Source of the DNA: Primulina eburnea
Lineage: Eukaryota; Streptophyta; Magnoliopsida; Lamiales; Gesneriaceae
DNA: 64,000 nucleotides
Reading direction: 5' to 3'
Assembly: GCF_022965805.1 (NCBI RefSeq)
Contig: NC_133104.1
Span: 22,653,308-22,717,307 of the forward strand
Below, piece by piece: positions 24,098 to 35,550 of the stretch. Within the stretch, counting starts at the first letter, position 1. Every line of letters starts with the position of its first letter. Made by a program: the position numbers and the translations under genes. The notes under the pieces were generated by a model. It was not told the DNA's origin, did not search any database, and saw only the letters and a list, made by a program, of their open reading frames with translations.

Positions 24098-24816
24098 TGT
24101 GGGGACCCGAACCTAATCCATCTTCTTAATAATTATTAGGATCATTTAATTAATCTAGGTCTAAATTAATTTTTTTTGAATTACAAATGCGGAAACGTAA
24201 AGTAATCAATCTGCTATAAACATCAACGTAAAGTACAAATCATGAACAACATATATTTATCGCAACTAGAGTTCAGCCACTACATCAAGTACTGAAAATC
24301 CATCTACTCTAAGTCCGGATCTCCACGCTAATCTTGAATCTCTCATTCTCTTCGTGACCCTGATCCTGTCCCACCTGTTCTTATGCACACATACAAACAA
24401 GACAACAGCCGGATAACTCTGGTGAGAATGATATTCCCAGTATAAACCAAGTATACATGCATTCCATATAAATATAACAGCATGAAAAATATATTCATAA
24501 CATATATCCCAATCATAAACATGAATCAATATCAAACTGTAAATCATACTCTGAACATGTACACAATCAGGAACATGAATCGGTATCAACCAGTAAATCA
24601 TACTCTGTGACTCTTAGACTCAGACTCCAATAATTCCAAATCTAGGGATCCCAGTTCCTGGACATTGTCACATATATCGAATCTCAGCGATAGGAATGAA
24701 TCAACTCCTAAACGACATCGATATAAACCAAACATCAAGTGTGTTGGCGAATCAGCCGAAGACTTGGCGCATCAGCCAATGACTAGGAAAATTAGCCTAT
24801 CATTCAATACGTACTC
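24098..24816 (-). repeat. RT-2 5' LTR, inner part (U5/R side)
   Basis: On the plus strand it starts TGTGGGGACCCG. It carries the conserved block around CCGGATAACTC and the hairpin near 24378-24412, whose stem has three mismatches here, in keeping with age. Cassandra enters at 24817; the LTR continues at 58205-59243. TACTC at 24812-24816 is one copy of the Cassandra TSD. Confidence 0.85.
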
Positions 24817-25217
24817 TGTGAGGCCCGGGGCCGAAGAGGGCGGGGGGTGAATGCAGGTGCCATCAGTTGCACGGACAATGAGCGGCTCCTAGCAGGCTTC
24901 TAGGTGGAGGGAACATGAATGAACCGACCCACACAGGAATGAAAGGGATTCCGAGACTGTTCAATGAAATGGACTGTACAGTTGAAGAGGGCCTAAAAGT
25001 TTTGATTGGTACTACTCATATCACGAAGGTGCATTCATCTTCTTTTCGATAGCTCATCACATAAGAATTTCATAGTTAAGCGTGCTTGACTTGGGGCAAT
25101 TTTGGGATGGGTGACCTCTTGGGAAGTTTCCTAGGGTGCGTGTGAGTGAGGACATAAGCACGCTGGAAAGACCCGTCTTGATACAGTGAAGACACTCATC
25201 GAATCTGGGGCGTTACA
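24817..25217 (+). repeat. Cassandra 5' LTR (401 bp)
   Basis: Runs TGTGAGGCCCGGGG to GGGGCGTTACA, directly followed by the primer site. It contains the 5S-like segment at about 25049-25150. Confidence 0.92.
25049..25150 (+). other. 5S rRNA-like promoter segment in the Cassandra 5' LTR
   Basis: AGTTAAGCGTGCTTG (box A region) and GGATGGGTGACCTCTTGGGA (box C region) match plant 5S rRNA in order and spacing. Between them the sequence is altered relative to 5S rRNA. It is not a functional rRNA gene; in Cassandra this segment is known to carry the RNA polymerase III promoter boxes. Confidence 0.9.
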
Positions 25218-25219
25218 GT

Positions 25220-25231
25220 TGGTATCAGAGC
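25220..25231 (+). promoter_or_regulatory. Cassandra primer-binding site (tRNA-iMet)
   Basis: TGGTATCAGAGC lies two bases after the 5' LTR. The remaining internal bases up to 25279 show no gene. AAGCT at 25275-25279 is the left copy of the RT-5 TSD. Confidence 0.9.
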
Positions 25232-25279
25232 CGACCTCTCTTAGTACGGTCTGGTTCGGGGATGAACCAAGCGGAAGCT

Positions 25280-26052
25280 TGTAAGGCTCGAGAATTATCA
25301 GTTGTCATTGATGTTAGATTTGAAGATATGAGAATGCATGACATAAAAATCAGAATTTTGAAATTGAATAGACCGCACCCGCGCCTAGAGTAGGAGTGCA
25401 CCCGCGGTCAAGAATATCAGAATTATGAAGTTTGGCCGAAGCCATACCGCACCCGCGGTGCAGTATTCAGAATTTAGTGATGCAGGCCGAAGTGACACCG
25501 CACCCACGGTGAAAAACCCACGGCACCCACGGTCGATGAATTTCAGAAAATGATAGGGCTCCCGAGTGTATAGCGCACCCGCGGTCACCGAGATACCGCA
25601 CCCGCGGTCATGCGTGCCACTTGGAAAATGATAACACTTGTCCTTGAGCATGCAATATAGGTGTGTTGTCTTCCATTTAGCTACCTCAGAACAAGAACCG
25701 AGCAAAGGGAATTCAGAGAAAAGTGCTAGGCTTCTTTCATCTCAAAATTTATCTTGTACAAGATCTAGCCATCCAAACTTGAATCAGAGTTCAGATTTAT
25801 GCTCCTCTCAACCAAAGCTACAAGAGGATGTAAGTTTGGTTAGATTTCAACATGTTTTGAAGTTTAAATGTTGAGGAAATTGTGATATGATGTATAATAT
25901 ATGTTCTTGAGATTATGAGCATCGTAGAAACGTAAACGGATCGATTTTCAGACGCCGTATGTTACCGTTTCGAAATTACAGCATGTTTTATGTGAAAATT
26001 ATATAGATTTAGGTATACATATTTGTGTTGGATGAGATTATGAGTTATTGGG
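25280..26052 (+). repeat. RT-5 5' LTR, outer part
   Basis: Starts TGTAAGGCTCGAGAATT. The dyad cluster at 25372-25607 is ACCGCACCCGCGG class, with pairs such as 25372/25395 and 25572/25595, both 23 bp apart. The LTR breaks at TTGGG (26048-26052), the TSD of RT-6, and continues at 34286. Confidence 0.9.
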
Positions 26053-27729
26053 TGTGGGGACCCGGGCTCTAACTCAATTCTTTTGGGATTTAATTGGATC
26101 TTTGCTCGAAAATGTGGGTCAAAAATTTGCTTTTAATATTAATTCAAATGTATAACTAAAGCATATCATGTCTTTAACTGAAATAAACAACATAATGTAC
26201 CTACATGTCTGTCTAGTACAACCATACACCAGTGTTTAAAAGTTTCGGTACAAGTCTAGTACAAACAAATAGTTGCTGCAACGCCCGAGATCACCACTCT
26301 ATCAACAATCTCTCATCTTCCTCGTGACCCAGATCCTGCCCCACCTGTTGCCATGCACACATACAGACACGACAACAGCCGGATAACTCCGGTGAGAACA
26401 TATCCCAGTATAAAACATGGATGCATGCAATGTCATAAATCATGTACAAAAGCATAGCATATATCAATTAACATGAATGATAATCTAAGACATGTAAAAG
26501 AATACCAATCTGTATTCAACATTTAAATCTTGACTCAACTCATTTCTAATCTAGGGATCCCGGTGTGAATAAGACGGTCTGTCACCTACTCAACCAATCG
26601 GGGCGACGGTACGTCTTATTCCTAGACTTCGGTCAGCTCTGTATCGAGGGTCTACACATAGAGCAAATCTACTCCTATGCGTCGATACACCGAAACGTCT
26701 AGTTTTGGCCAGTCTGCCAATATCTCCTATCTCAGGACTCGACTATAAATCAATAAACAAAGCATTACATAATGAAATGTAATAACAATCTAGTATGTGA
26801 TTTAGGGAAACTCGTATCAAATCTGAATCGAGTTGTGCAATCCCGTGACCACATGAATTATACCTTTCGTCGCACAATGTCTGTCGAGATCTTGAAATCG
26901 GAATGTCGAGTCTGACAATAATAACTCTGAAAGGCAATGTAGACATACATTCTATCAATATACAATTCAAGAAACTCATATACAAATCAATACTCGGTTT
27001 TGATATAACTTGACGGCATAACGGCGTAGTCTCGCGATACCGCTAACTCAAACAATAATAATCTCTCATCAAAACCCAATGTGACATGCTCAATTCTTCC
27101 CAACCAATTCAATATACATGCTGGAATTTCGAAATAACCACGTACGGTATCCGAAAATCAAACCGGTAACGAATATATCAAACTCAACATGTCAAGAACA
27201 CATCTTTTCAACACAATCATAATTTCTCCAACACATATATTTCGAAACATGCTGTAAATGAATAATACTTACATCCTTTGCTAGTTCTTGTTGCAAGGAT
27301 CACAAATCCGGGCTCGGAATTAAAATCAGATGAACAAATCTTGCACAATCTCAAATCTAAAATGAAAAAGCTTGAAGGAACAAGGCTTGCTCTCGGTTCT
27401 TGTTGTCTGAATGAAAGGAAAGTGAAGACAACACATTATATATATTGCATGTAATCTCATACGTGTCTTCTTTAAAATTTTACACATTTCAGGCGGCGCT
27501 CGGGCGGTAAGAATGTACCGCTCGGGCGCGACAGTCTCTGTCCAACACTTTTCGAATGACACTTTGGCGCTTGAGCGGTCAAAATTTACCGCTCGGGCGC
27601 GGAAGGTTCTGTCCAAAGCATAACATTGTTGAACAATGGCGCTCGGGCGGGACTTTTCTACCGCTCGGGCGCCACTGAATCTGTTCCAACATTGTACCCT
27701 TCACATTTTTAACATTTCCGGGCATTACA
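26053..27729 (-). repeat. RT-6 3' LTR (1677 bp)
   Basis: Plus strand TGTGGGGACCCGGGC to GGGCATTACA. The dyad cluster is at 27497-27671; a TATATATAA-type TATA box (minus strand) lies at 27436-27446, about 50 bp beyond the cluster. The conserved leader hairpin is at about 26351-26384. Confidence 0.92.
27497..27671 (-). repeat. RT-6 LTR dyad cluster, class CGCTCGGGCG
   Basis: Six ten-base cores start at 27497/27519, 27568/27590 and 27640/27662. All three pairs are exactly 22 bp apart, and the pairs are 71 and 72 bp apart. Within each pair the flanks are inverted (GCGG-TA on one, TA-CCGC on the other). The same array occurs in the other LTR at 34048-34222. Confidence 0.88.
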
Positions 27730-27767
27730 TTTCTCCCCCTCTTAGATATAAGTTCGTCCTCGAACTT
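27730..27767 (-). promoter_or_regulatory. RT-6 PPT with upstream hairpin
   Basis: The minus strand has TAAGAGGGGGAGAAA abutting the LTR. The dyad AAGTTCG-AGGA-CGAACTT (27750-27767) forms a perfect 7-bp stem. Confidence 0.8.
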
Positions 27768-27830
27768 GCAAGCATCAACTCAGGGCGTATATAAACAGCA
27801 GTGTAAACAAAAGCTGAATAAATACTTACA

Positions 27831-30800
27831 TCATGTGAATAACTCAGGATATCTCTGTCTCATATCAGACTCTGTCTCCCAAGTTGCTTCCTCGATGCCA
27901 TGCCGACTCCATTGAACCTTCACAAGCGAAATGGTCTTGGTTCTAAGTTGTTTCTCTTTCCGATCAAGGATCTGTATCGGTCTTTTAACATAGCTCAGAG
28001 TCTGATCTAGTTCGGCTTCGTCAGGCTGAATGACATGAGAACTATCTGGCATATATCTACGCAACATCGAGACATGAAATACATCATGAATACCAGATAA
28101 TGAAGGAGGAAGAGCAAGTCTGTAAGCTCGATCGCCAATCTTCTCAAGGATTTCATACGGACCGACGTATCTAGGAGACAACTTTCCTCGCTTGCCAAAT
28201 CTGACAACGGCTCTGAAAGGTGAAATCTTCAAAAATACTCTGTCTCCCTGCTCAAATACCAACGGTCGGCGTCTGACATTGGCGTACTTCGCTTGCCTAT
28301 CCTGCGCTGTCTTCATTCGTTTCTGAATGATCTTCACTTTCTCGGTCATCTCACGAATCATATCAGGCCCCAACTCTGGTACCTCAAAGATATCATCCCA
28401 GTACAACGGAGATCTGCACTTCTTTCCGTATAAAGCTTCGAACGGTGCCATCTCAATGCTAGTCTGATAGCTGTTGTTGTATGAAAACTCACACAACGGC
28501 AATGAATCTTGCCAACTAGTACCAAAATCTATTACTACAGCTCTCAGCATGTCCTCTAAAGTCTGGATAGTCCGCTCTGACTGTCCGTCCGTCTGAGGAT
28601 GATAAGCAGTGCTCAGGTGTAAATTCGTACTAGAGCATGCTGCAGGCTGTGCCAAAAGTGAGAAGTGAATCGTGGATCACGATCTGATACGATCGACTTC
28701 GCCACACCGTGCAATCTGACGACCTCTCTGACATATAACTCTGCCATCTGATCATGTCGATATGTCATTCTGTACGGGATGAAACAGGCAGATTTGGTCA
28801 GTCTGTCAATGACAACCCAAATCGAATCACATCCCTTCGAAGATCGAGGTAGCCTCGTCACGAAATCCATGGAAATGTGATCCCATTTCCATTCAGGAAT
28901 AGACAAACTCTGAAGTAAACCCCCGGGCTTCTTTCTTTCTGCCTTCACCTGCTGGCAATTCAGACATCTAGACACAAATTCTGCAATATCTGTCTTCATC
29001 TGTTTCCACCAGAATTGTGTCTTCAAGTCATTGTACATCTTCCTGCCACCAGGATGAATGCTAAACCGACTACAGTGTGCCTCTGACATGATCTGTCGTC
29101 TCAAATCTGAAACATCTTGCACTACTAAGCGGTTATTCACATACAGAACATAATCTCTAACCGGATACTCTGATATATGACCAGTTCTGACCATATCAAT
29201 CGATTTCTGAACGCTCGGATCGATTCTCTGCGCTTCTTTGATCCTCAGAATCAGATCTGGCTCAATCTGAATCATAGCAAGTCGCAACGGTCTACTATCT
29301 ATATCAAATGTCAACCCAGACAAGCAACAATCCTCTACTAAATTCGATACACCTACTGTCGATAAGGAAAGAGCACATACCTTTCGACTCAATGCGTCTG
29401 CCGCTGCATTCGACTTCCCTGGATAGTACTTGATCTCGCAATCAAAATCTTTCAGCAGATCAAGCCATCGTCGCTGCCTCATGTTCAACTCTGACTGAGA
29501 AAAGAGGTACTTCAGGCTCTTATGATCGGAATAAATCTCAAATTTCTCGCCATACAGATAATGACGCCAGATCTTAAGTGCAAATACAATCGCCGCCAAT
29601 TCAAGATCATGAATCGGATAACGGGTCTCGTGCGGCTTCAGCTGTCTAGAAGCATACGCTTTCACGTGCCCTCGCTGCATAAGAACACACCCTAACCCTC
29701 TGTGAGATGCGTCACAGTATACAACAAACTCACCTGTACCTGAAGGAATCGTCAAGACAGGTGCACTAGTCAGCCTCTTTTTCAACTCTACAAAACTGGC
29801 TTCACAATCTTCGGACCACACAAATGGCATGTTCTTTTGTGTCAACTGGGTGATAGGCTTCGCTATACTGGAGAAATCTCGGATAAAACTACGATAATAC
29901 CCGGCTAGACCCATGAAACTATGTATCTCTGGCACAGAATTCGGTCTCGTCCAACTGATCACAGCCTCAACTTTACTCGGATCTACCGCAATACCCTTTC
30001 CAGATATAACATGCCCCAAGAAGACAGCCTGTCTCAGCCAAAATTCGCACTTGGACAGTTTAGCATACAACTGCTCTTTTCTCAAAGTCTTCAATACAAT
30101 TCTCAGATGATCTGCATGCTCAGTCAAACTCTTTGAATATACCAAAATATCATTAATGAACACAATCACAAAATCATCTAAATATCTTGAAAAATGCGGT
30201 TCATCAAACTCATAAATACCGCTGGTGCATTCGTCAAACCGAAAGGCATAACAACAAACTCGTAATGTCCATACCTGGTTCGGAATGCAGTCTTCGGAAT
30301 ATCAATGTCTCTAACTCTGAGCTGATGATACCCTGATCTCAAATCAATCTTCGAGTATACAGACGATCCCTGTAACTGATCAAACAAGTCGTCGATGCGA
30401 GGCAAAGGATACTTGTTCTTCACTGTTGCCTTGTTCAACTGCCTATAATCAATACACAGTCGCATCGAACCATCTTTCTTTCGAACGAATAGCACCGGAG
30501 CACCCCAAGGTGATACACTCGGTCTAATGTACCCCTTGGACAGAAGATCTTCCAACTGTGCTTTCAACTCTTTCAATTCAACAGGCGCCATCCTATACGG
30601 AGCTCTCGAAATAGGAACACTGCCTGGCACAAGATCGATGCTAAAATCTACCTCTCGAACCGGAGGCAACCCTGGAATCTCATCAGGAAAAACATCTGCA
30701 AACTCGCAAACCACTGGCAAATCTGTCAATACTGGGCTCGACTTCAGTAGGTCTACTGAATATACGAGAAAGCCCTCTGCTCCTCTCTGAAGCAATCTAC

Positions 30801-32349
30801 TCATAGTCAGAGCAGATACTAAGGGAATCCGAGATCTGGAACCCTTGCCGTAGAATTTCCACTCATCTGTCATTTCGGGTCTGAATCTGACAATCTTGTG
30901 GAAACAATCTACAGTGGCCCTGTACTTGGTCAACATGTCTATACCAACTATACAATCAAAATTAGCTAACCCAAGTACGACACAATCAAGATCAATCTCA
31001 TGCCCCTCAAACTAAAGCATACAGTGTCTAGCAGTAGTCACAGATATCAAACCACTTCCCAACGGAGAAGCTATAGACACTACCGTAGACATCGACTCAA
31101 CAGGCAATGAATGTCTCAATGCAAAATGTTCAGATATAAATGTATTTGATGCACCTGTGTCTATCAACACATATGCAGGATAACCGCAAAGAAAACAGTT
31201 ACCTGCAATGACGTCATCTGGCGCCTCCTGTGCCTGCTCCTCTGTCAGGGCAAAAACACGTGCCTGCTGTCTAGGAGGCTGACTCACCTCCTGACTACCT
31301 CCTGGTCTCTGCTGGGTCTGTGTGGAGGGTGGCTGGAAGGAGTGTACAGAGGATTCCTGTCTCTCCATCTGTGGCACTGGTGCTGATGACCCTGCACTCT
31401 GGAATCGTGGTGCACCTCTCTGGGGATAAACTCTAGCGAAGTGTCCATGTTGCCTACAGATGTTGCAGCGTCCCATAACTCCTTGACACTGCTCCGTCGC
31501 ATGTCGTCCTCCACACGAGCTACAATATACGCCACTGTAATCTGAACCCTGACCTCTCTGTCGAGATCCACTCGAACTCGATGAACTACTCCCGGACTTC
31601 TTAAACTGTTTACCCTTAGCTTTCAAAAATTCCTTCTTGCCACTACCACTAGATCCACTATCGAAACGAGGATGAGGTGGTGGAAACTGTACGGTAGTAG
31701 GCTGTGGCGGTCTCTGCCCCTGAACACCGTAGGAAGCCCCTCGCTGCCTGATCAAGCCAGCCTCTGCTCCCTTCGCTCGGTTCAATGCCTCTGAAAAAGT
31801 ACTAGGCCGGCCCGTGTTCACCAAGGTAAAGACATCGGGGTTCAGCCCGTTGATGAACTGATCGGCCACTGCCTCGTCGTTCCCGGCCACATGCGGTGCA
31901 AATCGTAACAATGCAGAAAATTTAGCCACATACTCCTCGATGTTCCACTGTCCCTGCTTCAAATTCGCAAATTCAGCTCCTTTCTCTTTTCGGTAGGAAA
32001 TGGGAAAGAAGCGCTGATAGAACTCATCTTTAAAGACTTTCCATGTGATATCAATGCCTCGGTGCTCCAAGGCTCTCTTCGTAGTCAACCACCAGCTCTT
32101 GCCAACCTCTTGCATCAGATGCCCTATCAGTTTCACACGTCGCTCATCAGTATATGCCAAAGACTCAAACAACATCTCGATATCATCGAGCCAGCTCTCG
32201 CACTCTACTGCATTCTCTGTGCCCTTCAAGGTAAGCGGATGGAAAGACTGAAATCTCTTCAATAAGGTCTCCATCGGTGTAGCGGTGACATCCATCTGTG
32301 CACCTGATGTGCTACCCTGCTCTGGCTGTGGTATACGTCTAGGCGGCAT
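27831..32349 (-). pseudogene. RT-6 gag-pol, nearly full length, lightly broken
   Basis: Starts at MPPRRIPQPEQG (complement of 32347-32349) and ends near 27831 after a chromodomain-like tail. Gag core, CCHC knuckle (CNICRQHGHFARVY, last Cys changed to Tyr), protease (LIDTGASNTFIS), RT, RNase H ([10 protein letters not shown]), integrase and GPYEIL are all present. Breaks: a CAG-to-TAG stop at 31012-31014 after the protease, a one-base loss near 30170-30180 just before the RT catalytic FINDIL (usual form FIDDIL, so one catalytic Asp is also changed to Asn), and a one-base loss near 28630 in the integrase core. Few defects, in line with the small LTR divergence. Nonfunctional as it stands. Confidence 0.93.
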
Positions 32350-32588
32350 AGATCTGATTATCAAACTGATTAGTACACAATCAATATCATCTGTCTCAGC
32401 CCTCCTCTGATCATAGACTCTGATCGAGAATCGGTTCTGATTCAGGCTTGAAATGCTGTAAATCAATTCAGATAATACAACACAACATATAATAGGGAAA
32501 GCAATAATCATGCTAACATCTCAAAAGCAAGTAAGATGACTCGATCTACCGCGCTCATTCTATTCTATCTCAGTCTACAGAACCTACT

Positions 32589-32600
32589 GCTCTGATACCA
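32589..32600 (-). promoter_or_regulatory. RT-6 primer-binding site (tRNA-iMet)
   Basis: The minus strand reads TGGTATCAGAGC five bases after the 5' LTR end. Confidence 0.9.
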
Positions 32601-32605
32601 CCTGT

Positions 32606-34280
32606 TGTGGGGACCCGGGCTCTAACTCAATTCTTTTGGGATTTAATTGGATCTTTGCTCGAAAATGTGGGTCAAAAATTTGCTTTTAATATCAATTCAA
32701 ATGTATAACTAAAGCATATCATGTCTTTAACTGAAATAAACAACATAATGTACCTACATGTCTGTCTAGTACAACCATACACCAGTGTTTAAAAGTTTCG
32801 GTACAAGTCTAGTACAAACAAATAGTAGCTGCAACGCCCGAGATCACCACTCTATCAACAATCTCTCATCTTCCTCGTGACCCAGATCCTGCCCCACCTG
32901 TTGCCATGCACACATACAGACACGACAACAGCCGGATAACTCCGGTGAGAACATATCCCAGTATAAAACATGGATGCATGCAATGTCATAAATCATGTAC
33001 AAAAGCATAGCATATATCAATTAACATGAATGATAATCTAAGACATGTAAAAGAATACCAATCTGTATTCAACATTTAAATCTTGACTCGACTCATTTCT
33101 AATCTAGGGATCCCGGTGTGAATAAGACGGTCTGTCACCTACTCAACCAATCGGGGCGACGGTACGTCTTATTCCTAGACTTCGGTCAGCTCTGTATCGA
33201 GGGTCTACACATAGAGCAAATCTACTCCTATGCGTCGATACACCGAAACGTCTAGTTTTGGCCAGTCTGCCAATATCTCCTATCTCAGGACTCGACTATA
33301 AATCAATAAACAAAGCATTACATAATGAAATGTAATAACAATCTAGTATGTGATTTAGGGAAACTCGTATCAAATCTGAATCGAGTTGTGCAATCCCGTG
33401 ACCACATGATTATACCTTTCGTCGCACAATGTCTGTCGAGATCTTGAAATCGGAATGTCGAGTCTGACAATAATAACTCTGAAAGGCAATGTAGACATAC
33501 ATTCTATCAATATACAATTCAAGCAACTCATATACAAATCAATACTCGGTTTTGATATAACTTGACGGCATAACGGCGTAGTCTCGCGATACCGCTAACT
33601 CAAACAATAATAATCTCTCATCATAACCCAATGTGACATGCTCAATTCTTCCCAACCAATTCAATATACATGCTGGAATTTCAAAATAACCACGTACGGT
33701 ATCCGAAAATCAAACCGGTAACGAATATATCAAACTCAACATGTCAAGAACACATCTTTTCAACACAATCATAATTTCTCCAACACATATATTTCGAAAC
33801 ATGCTGTAAATGAATAATACTTACATCCTTTGCTAGTTCTTGTTGCAAGGATCACAAATCCGGGCTCGGAATTAAAATCAGATGAACAAATCTTGCACAA
33901 TCTCAAATCTAAAATGAAAAAGCTTGAAGGAACAAGGCTTGCTCTCGGTTCTTGTTGTCTGAATGAAGGAATGTGAAGACAACACATTATATATATTGCA
34001 TGTAATTTCATACGTGTCTTCTTTAAAATTTTACACATTTCAGGCGGCGCTCGGGCGGTAAGAATGTACCGCTCGGGCGCGACAGTCTCTGTCCAACACT
34101 TTTCAAATGACACTTTGGCGCTCGAGCGGTCAAAATGTACCGCTCGGGCGCGGAAGGTTCTGTCCAAAGCATAACATTGTTGAACAATGGCGCTCGGGCG
34201 GGACTTTTCTACCGCTCGGGCGCCACTGGATCTGTTCCAACATTGTACCCTTCACATTTTTAACATTTCCGGGCATTACA
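32606..34280 (-). repeat. RT-6 5' LTR (1675 bp)
   Basis: Near-identical to 26053-27729. Dyad cluster at 34048-34222, TATA box at 33987-33997. It ends GGGCATTACA next to the TSD TTGGG, after which the RT-5 LTR resumes. Confidence 0.93.
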
Positions 34281-34285
34281 TTGGG

Positions 34286-35297
34286 ATTGATTATGATATT
34301 GTTTGAGTTATCGGTATCGCGAGACTACGCCGTTGAATTGTATTGAAATCAATTACAGATTTGTACATTGAGTTGATTGAGATGTATATTGATAGAATGT
34401 GTCTACACATTGCCATTTCAGATTTGTATTGGCTACATTGAATTCGAGAATTCGTCTACGACCGATTGTTTGACAAGAAAGGTATAATTCATGTGGTCAC
34501 GGGATTGCACAACTCGATTCAGATTTGATACGAGTTTCCCTAAATCACATACTTGATTGTTATTTATACTTGATTATGATTATGCTTTGTTTATAGATTG
34601 ATATTCAAGCCTTTGAGATAGGAATCATTGACAGATTTGTCAAACTAGATGTTCGGTGTATCGACGCGTAGGAGCAGATCATCTCTACGTGTAGCCACTC
34701 GATACAGATTTGACCAAAGTCTAGGAATAAGACGTACAGTTACCCCGATTGGGAGGGTAGGTGACAGATCAGTGACGTCTTATTCACACCGGGATCCCTA
34801 GAGTAGAAACGAATCGAGTCAAGAATTAGATGTTGAATACAGATTTGTATTCCTTTACATGTTTAGATTTTAATTCATGTTAATTGATATATGCTATGCT
34901 TTTGTACATGATTATTACATTGCATGCATACATGTTTTATACTGGGATTTGTTCTCACCGGAGTTATCCGGCTGTTGTCGTGTCTGTATGTGTGCATGGC
35001 AACAGGTGGGGCAGGATCTGGGTCACGAGTAAGATGAGAGATTGTTGATAGTGTGGAGATCTCGGGCGATGCAGATTACTAGTTGTTGGTATTAGATTTG
35101 TACTGAAACTCTTAAACACTAGTGTATGATTGTACTAAACAGATTTGTATGTACATTATGTTGTTTAATTGTTATAGAGACAGATTATGTTTTAATTATA
35201 CATTTGAATTAATGTTAAACGCAAAATTTTGACCCACATTTTCGAGCAAAGATCCAATAAATCCCAAAGGAATTGATTTAGAGCCCGGGTCACCACA
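34286..35297 (+). repeat. RT-5 5' LTR, inner part
   Basis: Continues the LTR begun at 25280 and ends GGGTCACCACA. It contains the inverted repeat GAATAAGACGT/ACGTCTTATTC (about 34724-34775) and the 11-bp stem at 34972-34982 with 34995-35005. Confidence 0.9.
34972..35005 (+). promoter_or_regulatory. Conserved U5/leader hairpin of RT-5 (5' copy)
   Basis: CTGTTGTCGTG pairs with CATGGCAACAG (two G-U pairs) around the 12-base loop TCTGTATGTGTG. It is preceded by a CCGG-CCGG mini-dyad. The equivalent stem in RT-7 differs at three pairs but stays fully paired, which suggests selection at the RNA level. Role unknown; packaging or dimerisation is a guess. Confidence 0.65.
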
Positions 35298-35302
35298 ACA
35301 GG

Positions 35303-35314
35303 TGGTATCAGAGC
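35303..35314 (+). promoter_or_regulatory. RT-5 primer-binding site (tRNA-iMet)
   Basis: TGGTATCAGAGC lies five bases after the LTR end. Confidence 0.9.
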
Positions 35315-35550
35315 TGTAGGTTCTGTAGATTGAGATAGACTAAAAAGAGCGGGGTAGATCGAGTCTTCTTCCTTGCTTTTGGGATGCTAGCATGATTTAT
35401 TGCTTTTCCTATTATATGTTGTTGTATTATCTGAATTGATTTACAGCATGTCAAGCCTGAATCAGAACCGATTCTCGATCAGAGGTATATGATCAGAGGA
35501 GGGCTGAGACAGATTGTATAATTTGTGTACTAATCAGTTTGATAATCAGA

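Larger units (their letters stand above)
26053..34280 (-). mobile_element. RT-6, LTR retrotransposon (8228 bp)
   Basis: Minus-strand element with LTRs at 26053-27729 and 32606-34280 and TSD TTGGG at 26048-26052 and 34281-34285. By eye the two LTRs differ at about 13 positions in about 1676 (near 0.8 percent), so it is fairly young. The gag-pol carries a few single-base defects. Leader 32350-32588 shows no gene. Confidence 0.94.

Noticed and set aside
25049..25150. Genuine 5S rRNA gene
   Set aside because: Only the promoter-box regions match, ends and middle differ, and the segment sits in a TRIM LTR bounded by TSDs.
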